Part shown: positions 42,830 to 51,692 of the stretch, piece after piece
How the letters are laid out: each line of letters starts with the position of its first letter
Position numbering within the stretch: the stretch's first letter is position 1
Program-made: the position numbers and the translations under genes
The notes under the pieces: model-generated
Told to the model about the DNA's origin: nothing
The model's database searches: none
What the model saw: the letters and a program-made list of their open reading frames with translations, nothing else
Origin: Paenibacillus sp. Soil766
GTDB taxonomy: Bacteria > Bacillota > Bacilli > Paenibacillales > NBRC-103111
DNA: 64,000 bases
Assembly: GCF_001428105.1 (NCBI RefSeq)
Contig: NZ_LMSJ01000018.1
Location: 2,501 to 66,500 of the forward strand
Reading direction: 5' to 3'

Positions 42830-44278
42830 CTATTTATTAAAATTGGTGCGGACCATCGTTCCCCACGAGTTGTTATTCCGCAGGAATTCGACATGCCCGT
42901 TTAACCTCCACCAAACACCGATTTGCCGATACCCAGCAAACATTAAGAGCGAATACAAGATCATTTTGCTCAAGTCACTAAGCTTGGGATATCGGCTGAA
43001 GGCCGTCTCTTCAATAAACAGGGCCCCCAGGCTTAAGGCAAAACAGGAAAATAAATTAACTAACGAAAAGATCACGACGGTGTACCAATCTGTCATATTT
43101 AGCATCCAGTAACCCAATATCGCCAACAGGCCACTGAGACGGAAATACGGATTCAGGGTTTCAAAAATAATGTTATAGGGAAGTGTCAGCATGCCGAAAA
43201 TTTTGTATTTCGGACGCAGCACCATGTGAATCCCTTCCTCAATCATGTTCTTCAGATTCCCCCGCCCCCAGCGCTTGCGCTGGCTGCTCAAGATTCGGTA
43301 CGAATCAGGGGCTTGCGTCCAACAAACCGCATCTGGGCAAAAGGCTACCCGGTAGGGAATTTTATTCTCCAAACAGTGGCGATGAAGCTTAATCACAATG
43401 TTCATATCCTCACCGGGGTAGCCCCCACGGTAACCGCCGACGGCGATGATCATTTTCTTTTGAAACACGCCGAAGGCTCCTGAGATAATAATGAGGCCAT
43501 TGACGGCGCTCCAGCCGATCCTGCCGCCGAGGAAAGCTTTCGTATATTCGACGTGTTGCAGTGCCGGCAGCAGCTTGCGAGGAAATTGAACATCTTTCAC
43601 AATGCCGTCCTCCACCTTGCAACTGTTCACGATTCGAACATTGCCCCCAACGGCGATCGTCTCCTCAGGGTTCTCCATGTATACCCGGGCAATCCGTGTT
43701 AAAGCATCCTTTTCAAGTAAAGAGTCTGCATCAATGGTTGAAATCAACGCATAGTGGGAAAGGTTAATGCCTGCGTTTAACGAATCCGCCTTCCCGCCAT
43801 TCACTTTATCTATGAAAAAAAGATTGGGATACTCGGGATTATGGTACACCCCTCTGACTTTTCCGGTCTTAATGGAGCTGGAAAGCACCGGATGAATGAG
43901 CTCCAGCTTGAATTCTTCAAGCATGCATGTTAAGGTCCCATCCTGTGAACCGTCATTGACGACGATCACCTCATACTCCGCATAATTGAGCGCGAGTAGC
44001 GACCTTACGTTCTCAATAATCGTTAACTCCTCGTTATAGGCGGGCACCAACAGCGAAACCGGCGGAAGCTGACTGGAACTGGATAGCTTATTAATTCGGT
44101 TGTACTGGATTCCCCGCTTGATCGCGAAAATATGCCGAATCGAAAATCCGAAGATAAAATAATAGAGCAATGTGACGAGAACAACGTAAAAGAGTGCGGC
44201 ATAGCTGTAATAGAGCAAAAACTCCCTTAATCCGTTCAGAAATGATTCCAAGATAACTTGATATCCAAAAACCCACAT
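42830..44278 (-). CDS. Processive membrane glycosyltransferase, GT2 (PgaC/BcsA-like)
   Basis: 482 residues. One or two membrane helices at the N-terminus, then a GT2 catalytic domain: VSLLVPAYNEELTIIENVRS, VIVVNDGSQDGT, the DxD-type STIDADSLL, PGEDMNIVIKLH and the product-binding SSQRKRWGRGN (QxxRW-like). Four or five membrane helices follow. The order is that of processive synthases of hexosamine polymers (IcaA/PgaC). UDP-GlcNAc derivatives made by the neighbouring GlmS/GlmM/GlmU'/dehydrogenase would be its donors. No PilZ domain is present at the C-terminus. Confidence 0.9.
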   Translation of the reverse strand: MWVFGYQVILESFLNGLREFLLYYSYAALFYVVLVTLLYYFIFGFSIRHIFAIKRGIQYNRINKLSSSSQLPPVSLLVPAYNEELTIIENVRSLLALNYAEYEVIVVNDGSQDGTLTCMLEEFKLELIHPVLSSSIKTGKVRGVYHNPEYPNLFFIDKVNGGKADSLNAGINLSHYALISTIDADSLLEKDALTRIARVYMENPEETIAVGGNVRIVNSCKVEDGIVKDVQFPRKLLPALQHVEYTKAFLGGRIGWSAVNGLIIISGAFGVFQKKMIIAVGGYRGGYPGEDMNIVIKLHRHCLENKIPYRVAFCPDAVCWTQAPDSYRILSSQRKRWGRGNLKNMIEEGIHMVLRPKYKIFGMLTLPYNIIFETLNPYFRLSGLLAILGYWMLNMTDWYTVVIFSLVNLFSCFALSLGALFIEETAFSRYPKLSDLSKMILYSLLMFAGYRQIGVWWRLNGHVEFLRNNNSWGTMVRTNFNK

Positions 44279-44293
44279 GTTTAAGCAACCCTC

Positions 44294-45463
44294 CTATACG
44301 ACACGATAAATACGTTTTGACTTGCGAAAGATTTTGTCATAGGTATACATCAGCGTGTTATATTGCATGAGCTTATTCCAATTGTGCAGCCCCATAGACA
44401 GATGCTTGATCTCATCCTCAATCAACTGCAGCATGAACTGACCGCGTTCTGTGCCTTGAACCGCTGCTGCACTTTCACAAAACGCTACCATACCTTCTTC
44501 GCCCATACGGAGCAGCCCCTTGCCTGACGCATACACGATTCGTTGATCGGGGTCGTTCAGACTGATGGTCATGAGCTCGACGTAAGCCGTGTTTTTGATA
44601 TCAGCCAAAGCCTCTATCGTCAATTGCCGAATGTTCAGATTGGGATGATTGAGCAACTTGCTAACGATGTTTCTAGGCAGTAGACGGGAGCTTTTCAGGT
44701 ACAAATCCACCGCTTTGATTTGAATGTCTTCCTGCTCGGCATCCATGAGACGGTAGACCGCAGAGGCCGCTGCCGGATCGGTGTAGACATTCAGCCCGAT
44801 GAGCCCAATTCGAATGTAAGCCGGATTCCTATGACTCACATAGCTCGTGTACAAGGAACCGGCATCCACGTCCGAATCAGCGATGATATTCACAATCAGC
44901 TCGTAGTACTTCTTGTTGTGCCCAAGTAGAATATGAACCATGGCTTGGAGCTCCTGTTGACTGTGGGCACACTTAGCGACCGCTCTAGCCACGACAAACA
45001 GCGACGAATCGAGCGGATGCTTCTGTAACATGTCCAGTAAACCCGGAACTGCCTCCTTCACCCGCATGCATCCCAAATGATACGCAGCATCCAGCTTCAC
45101 CCGATAAGTTCGGCTGTTAAAGCGCTCCTGATGGTACTGAACGAGCCCCAAATCTATGCAAAGCTGCACCAGCTTGTGCCGCTGTTCGCCAGAGAAGATT
45201 TCCATCATATCATTCAGCTTCTCCTGCATCGCCTCTCTTTCCACCGAATTCATCGTCCAAGGAGGGACCCTTAACGGCTCCACCCCATCCAGATTGGCTT
45301 GCACGTACGTCAGGTAATCCTTAAACTTCGTCTGGAATCGGTCGTTCAGCCTTCTCCTTCGAATACTTCTCACCTTGATGGCATAAATGATGACCACACA
45401 AACTAGATTAAAAGCCAAAATAATATATAACGCTTGTATGGCTGCATTCAGATTGGTGTACAC
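44294..45463 (-). CDS. HEAT-repeat membrane-anchored protein
   Basis: 389 residues. N-terminal helix (IILAFNLVCVVIIYAI) then a basic stretch (KVRSIRRRRLNDRF). From ~95 to 370 there are consecutive HEAT-like helical pairs (YRVKLDAAYHLGCMRVKEAVPGLLDMLQ, IRQLTIEALADIKNTAYVEL, RIVYASGKGLLRMGEEGMVAF). HEAT proteins are scaffolds; this one is anchored with its repeats in the cytoplasm. It lies 15 nt upstream of the GT2 gene and is likely a partner for the synthase complex. Function inferred from position. Confidence 0.85.
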   Translation of the reverse strand: MYTNLNAAIQALYIILAFNLVCVVIIYAIKVRSIRRRRLNDRFQTKFKDYLTYVQANLDGVEPLRVPPWTMNSVEREAMQEKLNDMMEIFSGEQRHKLVQLCIDLGLVQYHQERFNSRTYRVKLDAAYHLGCMRVKEAVPGLLDMLQKHPLDSSLFVVARAVAKCAHSQQELQAMVHILLGHNKKYYELIVNIIADSDVDAGSLYTSYVSHRNPAYIRIGLIGLNVYTDPAAASAVYRLMDAEQEDIQIKAVDLYLKSSRLLPRNIVSKLLNHPNLNIRQLTIEALADIKNTAYVELMTISLNDPDQRIVYASGKGLLRMGEEGMVAFCESAAAVQGTERGQFMLQLIEDEIKHLSMGLHNWNKLMQYNTLMYTYDKIFRKSKRIYRVV

Positions 45464-45482
45464 GCCTGCACTCTCCTTATTT

Positions 45483-47729
45483 TCAGCTCCCCGATTGATC
45501 GCTAGTGGTCATGGGGCCATTGATCTTATGCAACGCCTCTTTCATCATGTAGTAGCTTTGCTTCGGCCGTTCCACGTAATTCACCTTATCCTCCCAGCCC
45601 TGCCAGGTGTATAGCGGCATAGCGGACACTTGTACCGGCTGCGCCGCAGCCGAACTGTCCCGGCCCACGACGCCATCATTCTTCACAATCCACGGTACAA
45701 AGCGAACACCTTTCACATGTGTCTTTTCAAATTTATTCTTAGTCGGGGCGTTGTAGTTGATCACACTTAGAGCGCTTGGATCACTGAATCCGAGCAGCAT
45801 CCACGGTATGCGCATTTCGAGCACCTGCCCTTGAACTTGCCACATCGCTTTCGAATTGTATTCGGTACGGGATGGATCGCTGTAGCCTCTCTCTAGAATA
45901 CCAACCTCTACATCCCCGAAGGGGTGGTCCACCCGGGAGTCGGGATGTTCCAGCAGATAATTGACCACTAGCTTCCAAGGCTTGAAAATCCCCGAGTCAT
46001 CCTGCTTTTCCTTCGGATCGACCTCCGGCAGTCCGGAACGCTCATACAAGCGGGCATGAATATCGTAATTAGAAGCGATCGTCATGCGGCTTTGCTTGTC
46101 ATCCGACAGCTGGATTAATGTTTCCAATCCTTCATCGAGTGTCATGCCGTGAAGTTCTGGTCCGTGACGATTGCCACCGGGCAGCGTATCTGCCCCGAAA
46201 TAGATGCTTTCCTTTGACGGGTCAAATGGTTCAGATAGCTTGGCCTGCAAGTACAGGTAGCCTTCGTCCTGCGTGGCCCAAATCTCCTCAAAGCCAGGAG
46301 TGGGCACATCGAGTTTCTTCTTATCCTTCAACTTGTTCCAATCCGAGGAGTCCCCATCGATGTGAATCGCTTCGTCTTTGCCTGGGAACATCCCGAGCAC
46401 CCCGAAGAAAGACTCATTCGTCAGCGTGTTATACCAGTACGCCCGGCGATCCGCTTCATCGTAGCGTTGCGTGTTCCATGTCTTCTTGAACCATTCGTCC
46501 TGCCACGTGAACAAAATCGCCCCGGCATAGCCAGACCCGTGAATCTGCTCCAGTAATTCCACATCGATCTCTCCCTGCCCCTTCTCGCTATGACCGCCTT
46601 GATTGCGGCCGAGCGTACCTAAGTGGGCTACGCCTACGGAAGCCGGTACGCCATATTCCGTCACCATGACCGGCAGATTGGGATGCGCTGCTTTTAATTT
46701 ATTCAGGTAGGTGTAGTAACTATCGACTTCCCCTTTGCTATTGGTCATTTCCTGGAACGACTTATCAAAGGCAAAGAAATCGGGATAGTACGGATACACA
46801 TGATACGAGGCAAAATAGCCCGCCTCCCAATTAACCGCCTCAATATGCATGGGATCGACACTAACCATATCCTCTTCAACGAGCGGTTCGCCCGGATGCG
46901 CGATCGGATCCGTCGTCACCCAATTGGCGAAAGCCATCGGGTGCTGCCAGCCATACTGAATCTCCGTTTGCGCCGCCGTGTCGACCATTAAGGCCAGCCA
47001 CTTCTCAAAAGCGTTCGCTCCCGGTGTACTGCTGAAATATTTCCCCGCGTAGTCCGGGGTGTCCGCGTGCAGCTCATTGGTCCCCTTCACCATCTTCGGA
47101 TCCCATTCCGTCCCGACAATCCAGCCCATCAGATACGGACCTGCATTATATTTATAGGCGCCTCCCGCTTTCCCCGAATGCGGCTCGGGTGTGAGCGTCG
47201 TTTTGCCATAAACCGCCGCAACCGCGTCTTTAATCTCTTGTTCGAATTTCTCCTTGATCTTGGGATCGAAGGCATCCTGTCCTTCAATCAGTTGTTCCTC
47301 AGGGCTCCATACACCCTGAAGGAAGAAAAGCGGATTACTTTGATGTTTCATGTTGTATTTGGAAAGCGCCTCGTAAAACTCAGGCATCATGATCGTATAC
47401 ACCCGAATCACATTCGATCCCATATCCTGAATCATGCCAAACCATCTCTCATATTCATCCTCTGAAATGGCCAGTTCACCAGGGTAATGTCCAGGGATCG
47501 TCGCCCCCATATTAATTCCCTTGGCGAAATAAGGCTGCCAGGCTTCATTCGTGTATTCTTCTACATTCATTCCTTGTGTCCTAAACTTCACATGTATGCC
47601 GCTAGCCAACGTCGTGCTTTCGACTCTGACCAGAAGTGGACGCAGCCAATAATAAAACGCACCGGCTACAATCGCTATGACAAGACTTATTTTTAACAAC
47701 AATTTGGGCCACTTGCGCATCCTATTCAC
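45483..47729 (-). CDS. Membrane-anchored TIM-barrel glycosidase with C-terminal CBM-like domain
   Basis: 748 residues. N-terminal membrane helix (LLKISLVIAIVAGAFYYWLRP). Residues ~60-430 are a family 2-like TIM barrel, beginning FAKGINMGATIPGHYPGE, with acid/base and nucleophile candidates in MGWIVGTEWDPK and VMVTEYGVPASVG. Residues ~450-740 form a beta-sandwich: DGDSSDWNKLKDKKK and YLYLQAKLSEPFDP recall CBM9/DOMON folds. Acts outside the cell; possibly trims or modifies the polysaccharide made by the operon. First gene of the operon. Confidence 0.8.
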   Translation of the reverse strand: MNRMRKWPKLLLKISLVIAIVAGAFYYWLRPLLVRVESTTLASGIHVKFRTQGMNVEEYTNEAWQPYFAKGINMGATIPGHYPGELAISEDEYERWFGMIQDMGSNVIRVYTIMMPEFYEALSKYNMKHQSNPLFFLQGVWSPEEQLIEGQDAFDPKIKEKFEQEIKDAVAAVYGKTTLTPEPHSGKAGGAYKYNAGPYLMGWIVGTEWDPKMVKGTNELHADTPDYAGKYFSSTPGANAFEKWLALMVDTAAQTEIQYGWQHPMAFANWVTTDPIAHPGEPLVEEDMVSVDPMHIEAVNWEAGYFASYHVYPYYPDFFAFDKSFQEMTNSKGEVDSYYTYLNKLKAAHPNLPVMVTEYGVPASVGVAHLGTLGRNQGGHSEKGQGEIDVELLEQIHGSGYAGAILFTWQDEWFKKTWNTQRYDEADRRAYWYNTLTNESFFGVLGMFPGKDEAIHIDGDSSDWNKLKDKKKLDVPTPGFEEIWATQDEGYLYLQAKLSEPFDPSKESIYFGADTLPGGNRHGPELHGMTLDEGLETLIQLSDDKQSRMTIASNYDIHARLYERSGLPEVDPKEKQDDSGIFKPWKLVVNYLLEHPDSRVDHPFGDVEVGILERGYSDPSRTEYNSKAMWQVQGQVLEMRIPWMLLGFSDPSALSVINYNAPTKNKFEKTHVKGVRFVPWIVKNDGVVGRDSSAAAQPVQVSAMPLYTWQGWEDKVNYVERPKQSYYMMKEALHKINGPMTTSDQSGS

Positions 47730-48011
47730 CTTCGATAATTTGCTGAGTTCTTCTGTCTATTGCCATGGTACGACAGGAAAGTGCAATTGTCTGTTTTCAA
47801 AGTGTTAAACATTATGATCGGTTTAAGAGCATTGTGTTCATAATTTGAACTTTGTTATTAAAGAGTTAAAAGATTGTGAGAGGATTGTTAAAATGGAATA
47901 ATTTTGTGTAAATGGGGAGAGATAGGAGGAGATCGAGGGGGATTTTGGCGGATGTTGGGGGAGTGTGGAGAATGACAAGTTAATATCATTGATGCGTAAT
48001 GGGAACGCCTA

Positions 48012-48063
48012 GTTAGAAGGAAAAACACCTGATTTGGGTATCAGGTGTTTTTCCTTTCTAACT
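48012..48063. terminator. Long terminator hairpin beyond the rlmD remnant
   Basis: Near-perfect inverted repeat, GTTAGAAGGAAAAACACCTG arm with its complement, ~22 bp with one bulge and a short loop. On the minus strand it follows the stop of the rlmD fragment by ~110 nt, as expected for the terminator of the intact gene. The A/T tracts in the stem make it work in both directions. Confidence 0.75.
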
Positions 48064-48171
48064 AATTTATTAATTTCTTTAACAATCAGTCAACTCTATT
48101 AATTCCGTGCTTCTATTTCATACTTCCATCTCATCTGTACTACTCCTCAAATCCGCTCCACTGCAGTAATC

Positions 48172-48237
48172 TCAGCTTTCTGTACCATCCCTAACCAACA
48201 AAGCCACCGATTCCACATGCACCGTATGCGGGAACAT
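48172..48237 (-). pseudogene. 3' remnant of an rlmD-like 23S rRNA (uracil-C5)-methyltransferase gene
   Basis: Minus strand from 48237 to the TGA at 48172-48174 encodes MFPHTVHVESVALLVRDGTES. This is the C-terminal end of TrmA/RlmD-type methyltransferases, whose last residues run PVDMFPHT-HVE-VALL. Upstream of MFPHT the expected sequence is missing; instead the frame reads unrelated codons that belong to AT-rich island DNA. So the gene was cut here. The rest of it should be on the far side of the island, beyond the window. Consistent with an attachment site. Confidence 0.7.
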
Positions 48238-48266
48238 ATAGTAGTTGACATGTATCTGTGTTAGTT

Positions 48267-48299
48267 AGTTAAAACCCTTGATTTGCAAGGGTTTTAACT
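48267..48299. repeat. Perfect 14-bp inverted repeat at the island edge
   Basis: AGTTAAAACCCTTG / CAAGGGTTTTAACT with a 5-nt loop. It lies between the rlmD remnant and the first island gene. It may terminate the minus-strand DGQHR operon or be part of the recombination site. Confidence 0.6.
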
Positions 48300-48381
48300 A
48301 TAGCCTATTGTTCTATTCATTTCATTTTTATTGTTGAAACAGTTCGTCAACAAGTTGTCAACGATTGCATTTATCAGGAAC

Positions 48382-49473
48382 TTAATATTCTTCCATTATA
48401 CGTTCAGCAACCTGGTTAAACCCAGCTCTTGATGCGAACCCCATAAACTCTCCACCAATCATCCAATCCTCATCTGTAACAATAGTTTTCTTTAATATTT
48501 TAATAAAATCATTAACTACAGCGGTTTTTAGCAGTTCTAACGTCGGGCATTCTTGGTACTTACTTCTTATAATTCTCGTTAATATGATATGTAAAGAGTT
48601 TACGCCAATACCTTTTTGAATATTATAGTAGGAGTTATATTTCTCTTCATTTTTAAAATTAAAACAACCAGGCCACTTGCTCATTACTGAGTCCCAGCAT
48701 TCTACCAATAGTTGCTGAAAAAATTCTGTATAATGTTTCGCTTCTATTTCATTACTAAGTTTTTTATTTTCCCAAAATAAAGAAAGTAAATCAAACAACG
48801 ATTTGTTAAAAGCATTTATTGATATAATTCTTCCAGATTGATCAGGACCGACCTTGATAGCATTATACCAAACCGAATTTTCATTTGAATTTATAGATTT
48901 AGTTATTTTCGTTGCTATATCTTCAATAACCTCTACTTTATTAAAGTAAAAGTTGTTTTCTCCTTTATCCCGTATCTGTTCTCTTAATCTAATTGCGAGG
49001 TCTGTACTAACCTTTTTCCCTTTACTATTAATATTAATAAATGTATTTATTTCGTGTATCTGTTTTTCCTCGGGTATTATCATTATTATGACAGGTATTT
49101 CATAGTGTTTTATTTCACTATATTTAAATTCATCTATCTCTCTCAATTGCTTAAATGCTGCAATACGATGCTGTCCATCAACCACTCGTAATTTTCCTAT
49201 AATACCAAGTCTATTTTGGTTATATTCAATATTTCCAGGTTCACTTGCCGTTAAAATTGCTGGAGGTAAGATGGCTCCACTCCCTTGTAAATATTTGGTT
49301 ATTTTTCTGAAGTGACTTGGAAGCAGTGGTCTTTGATACCCCCGTGAATTTTCTTCCTCTGAGTTAAACTGAAGAACATACGTCCCAAAAACTAATTCTT
49401 CTATCGTCAATACAACTATATGCATTGAAAAATTATTTTGATGAGCAGTAATAAATGACTTATTCTTAATCAT
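48382..49473 (-). CDS. DGQHR-domain protein (DndB-like fold), partner of a RelA/SpoT-type gene
   Basis: 363 residues. The diagnostic DGQHR block (VVDGQHRIAAFKQL) is near residue 99, followed by EIPVIIMIIPEEKQIHEINTFININSKGKKVS. DGQHR proteins are related to ParB/DndB and bind DNA or nucleotides; DndB represses and shapes phosphorothioation. This one is much diverged from the DndB at 53777. Its ATG overlaps the stop of the RelA/SpoT-type gene (ATGA at 49470-49473), so the two are a coupled pair. AT-rich codon use, unlike the chromosomal genes to the left. A role as regulator, sensor or antitoxin of the synthetase is inference. Confidence 0.8.
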   Translation of the reverse strand: MIKNKSFITAHQNNFSMHIVVLTIEELVFGTYVLQFNSEEENSRGYQRPLLPSHFRKITKYLQGSGAILPPAILTASEPGNIEYNQNRLGIIGKLRVVDGQHRIAAFKQLREIDEFKYSEIKHYEIPVIIMIIPEEKQIHEINTFININSKGKKVSTDLAIRLREQIRDKGENNFYFNKVEVIEDIATKITKSINSNENSVWYNAIKVGPDQSGRIISINAFNKSLFDLLSLFWENKKLSNEIEAKHYTEFFQQLLVECWDSVMSKWPGCFNFKNEEKYNSYYNIQKGIGVNSLHIILTRIIRSKYQECPTLELLKTAVVNDFIKILKKTIVTDEDWMIGGEFMGFASRAGFNQVAERIMEEY

Positions 49474-51014
49474 ATTATATTCCCCTCTCCTGTCGAGTAG
49501 AGAAGATTTTTTAATTCTTCTTTTGATTCAATACACCTATTTTCTTCTACTAATTCTTTTAACATTGCAACGTTAAAATTCTCAGTAAGCCATGGAATAT
49601 CATTTTGTGAAATCAACTGATGAAGCTCATTTAAAAGTGAATTGCTTAAACTAAGATTAAGTTCAATTTGTATTTCCATACAAATTAAATTGCCTATAAT
49701 TTTTTCTATACTGTCTAATTGACTCGTAATCTCAAATAAGTCTTCCTCATTATTATTAACGAAATCGTTAATTATTGTATTAATCCTTTTTTGCTTACCA
49801 CCTGGTAAAAAATAATCAATTTTTTTGTATTGATTAAATGCCTTTACAACACCAATTTTAATTCCATTAAATAACGATAAGTGACCATTATTATCGGTAT
49901 CAAGATTAGCTTGAAACCCTATGTATGCTTCCAACAACCGTGTTGCTAACAACTTAATATTCGTCTCTAAAGTGTTTGCACTATTATGAATATTAAATAA
50001 TCCAAAAAGTATTCTCCAAAAAATATCTTTCGAGTTTGCTAATTCAAGAAAATGTGATGCCAACTTTTCTTCTTGACTATTAGTAAACCCCAGTCGTACA
50101 TCGTCAAATATAAAATCGGTTTCTGTTATTGGCCGTGTTAATATTTTTGAAATTAGCTGGGATGAAATTTGTAAAGCATTGGCTCTGCTAATATTTTTCA
50201 TTTCAGCAAATATTATCGCGTCGTAGACTTCCCGACAATCCAAATTACATTTTAACAATAAATCTATATTAGGCTGATAAGTATCATACATAAATTTGGC
50301 AACCATTTGCTTTATTTCTTGTATTTGACTATGCGGATCTTTAGTACCGAGTTGTATTTGCATGCCTGCGAGTTGACTATCAATGTTCTTCAATAAACCC
50401 AGAATTGTTTTCATTAACTCACCGTAAAAATCCGAACCAACTAAATATTGATAGTTTTTGTAAACTAACATATGTTCCATCTCACCCCAGAACATATTAA
50501 TTAGTGATTTTATTTGTAGTTCCATAGGGAACTCCTCATTATTATCGACCCACATACATTTTATACGATATATGTCTTCACCATTCTTTTGTTTTTCAGG
50601 TTGACCCTCTAGAAATATTTTAAAATAAGCCTCCCCCGTAGTATTGACCCCAGGCAAACATTTAAAACCCCGTTCTAGTGAATGAGTAAATATTTTTGAT
50701 AGTTCTCTAAAAATAACTTTCTCTTCAGAGTGAAGTAAACATACGAGTCTTAAACCTATTAAATCTGGCAATTCTTTAATGAAGTTTTCAGGATTATCAT
50801 ACTTCTCGTAGTATCTCTTTCTAATGATTTTTTCCCTTAAACTCGATGGACCTTTAACCCTTGCCTGAAGAGATAATTTGTTATCCAACCTATTTATAAT
50901 ATTTTCTTCAATAAATGATTCTACGGCTTGCTTTACAAACTTGAACTTTGTTGCTGTTTCTGATTTCAATTTTTCTTCACATTGATCAATGAATAAATTT
51001 AATGAAGCATCCAT
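49470..51014 (-). CDS. RelA/SpoT-domain nucleotidyltransferase with large C-terminal domain
   Basis: 514 residues. Residues ~45-190 are a (p)ppGpp-synthetase-type fold: VKGPSSLREKIIRKRYY, the DxxGxR-like LPDLIGLRLVCLL (catalytic Asp ~82), and PMELQIKSLINMFWGEMEHM with the second catalytic Glu (~165) in the family's E-x-Q-I-[RK]-[TS] motif. The hydrolase domain is absent. Residues ~230-510 are helical, Leu/Ile-rich, unlike TGS/ACT regulatory domains. Small alarmone-synthetase toxins (toxSAS) use such a core to pyrophosphorylate nucleotides or tRNA. Here the long C-terminus and the coupled DGQHR gene suggest a two-part defence module. ATG start with GGGAGG ~10 nt upstream. Confidence 0.8.
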   Translation of the reverse strand: MDASLNLFIDQCEEKLKSETATKFKFVKQAVESFIEENIINRLDNKLSLQARVKGPSSLREKIIRKRYYEKYDNPENFIKELPDLIGLRLVCLLHSEEKVIFRELSKIFTHSLERGFKCLPGVNTTGEAYFKIFLEGQPEKQKNGEDIYRIKCMWVDNNEEFPMELQIKSLINMFWGEMEHMLVYKNYQYLVGSDFYGELMKTILGLLKNIDSQLAGMQIQLGTKDPHSQIQEIKQMVAKFMYDTYQPNIDLLLKCNLDCREVYDAIIFAEMKNISRANALQISSQLISKILTRPITETDFIFDDVRLGFTNSQEEKLASHFLELANSKDIFWRILFGLFNIHNSANTLETNIKLLATRLLEAYIGFQANLDTDNNGHLSLFNGIKIGVVKAFNQYKKIDYFLPGGKQKRINTIINDFVNNNEEDLFEITSQLDSIEKIIGNLICMEIQIELNLSLSNSLLNELHQLISQNDIPWLTENFNVAMLKELVEENRCIESKEELKNLLYSTGEGNII

Positions 51015-51151
51015 ATAGGTGGGTTCCTCCCGTAAAGCGAAAGTATAGTAATCTCTATATTACAATTTCCCTCTACGTTCTTCCATATTTTTTTCCATTA
51101 TTCGAGTTTTTTATTTATAGGCTATTACTAAATGACTGAATGACTGAAGAA

Positions 51152-51205
51152 TTAAAAGTTACGGCTTTCGCGGCAATAATCACAAATTCTATTTTTCATT
51201 TCCAT
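51152..51205 (-). CDS. Tiny ORF, 17 aa, Cys-containing (doubtful)
   Basis: ATG 51203-51205 behind GGAGG at ~7 nt encodes MEMKNRICDYCRESRNF. The ICDYCRE segment looks like the start of a zinc ribbon, so it could be the stub of a lost small protein. It lies in the leader of the RelA/SpoT-type operon on the same strand. Too short to be sure. Confidence 0.25.
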   Translation of the reverse strand: MEMKNRICDYCRESRNF

Positions 51206-51245
51206 TTTAATTCCTCCATCCAGACTTATAATAACCATCTATAGT

Positions 51246-51523
51246 ATGACACAAGAAGAAGCCATTATTAGTGCCTTTGAGATTATGGGCGGAGAGAAAC
51301 GTCCTAAAGAAATCGAAGCATGGGTAATACATCATTTATCAGGGTACAATTGGAAAGATTACAGGACGGTTATGGCAGATATGACAATGCCGAATATGGC
51401 GGTAATCCAAATACACACGGAAGGCGTCTTGTTCCTGCAAGAACGCGGATTAGAGTATATAGACTCTTAACATCAAAGGAAATTGAAGGATGCAAGATAA
51501 ATAAACCAGCAGGAGTTAAATAG
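51246..51523 (+). pseudogene. Frameshifted small winged-helix-like gene
   Basis: Frame 1 starts MTQEEAIISAFEIMGGEKRPKE and runs to ADMTMPNM near 51400. The pattern (ISAFEIMGGE..KEIEAWVIHHL..WKDYRTVMADM) is that of small winged-helix domains that continue with EYGGN...VYRL. The continuation EYGGNPNTHGRR...IRVYRLL is encoded in the next frame from about 51395. A single lost base near 51393 explains it. As it stands frame 1 ends at 51470 with an unrelated tail. So a decayed gene, in the gap between two divergent defence modules. Confidence 0.6.
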
Positions 51524-51575
51524 TATTTTTCGTTATTACCACTCACTAACTAATTTTGTTTGAACCGAACATGAA

Positions 51576-51611
51576 AAAGATGACTTCCATTAATTTTCAG
51601 AAGTCATCTTT
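51576..51611. terminator. Bidirectional terminator between the frameshifted gene and the OLD-like gene
   Basis: AAAGATGACTTC/GAAGTCATCTTT, 12 bp, 12-nt loop, A/T on both sides. It lies after the stop of the minus-strand ATPase gene (51693). Confidence 0.7.
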
Positions 51612-51692
51612 AATATCAGGTAAATATTTACCTTTAAGATTTTACATAACAGCTATTTTGGAACTATAATTTCCATCAAAATTTGAACCTGC

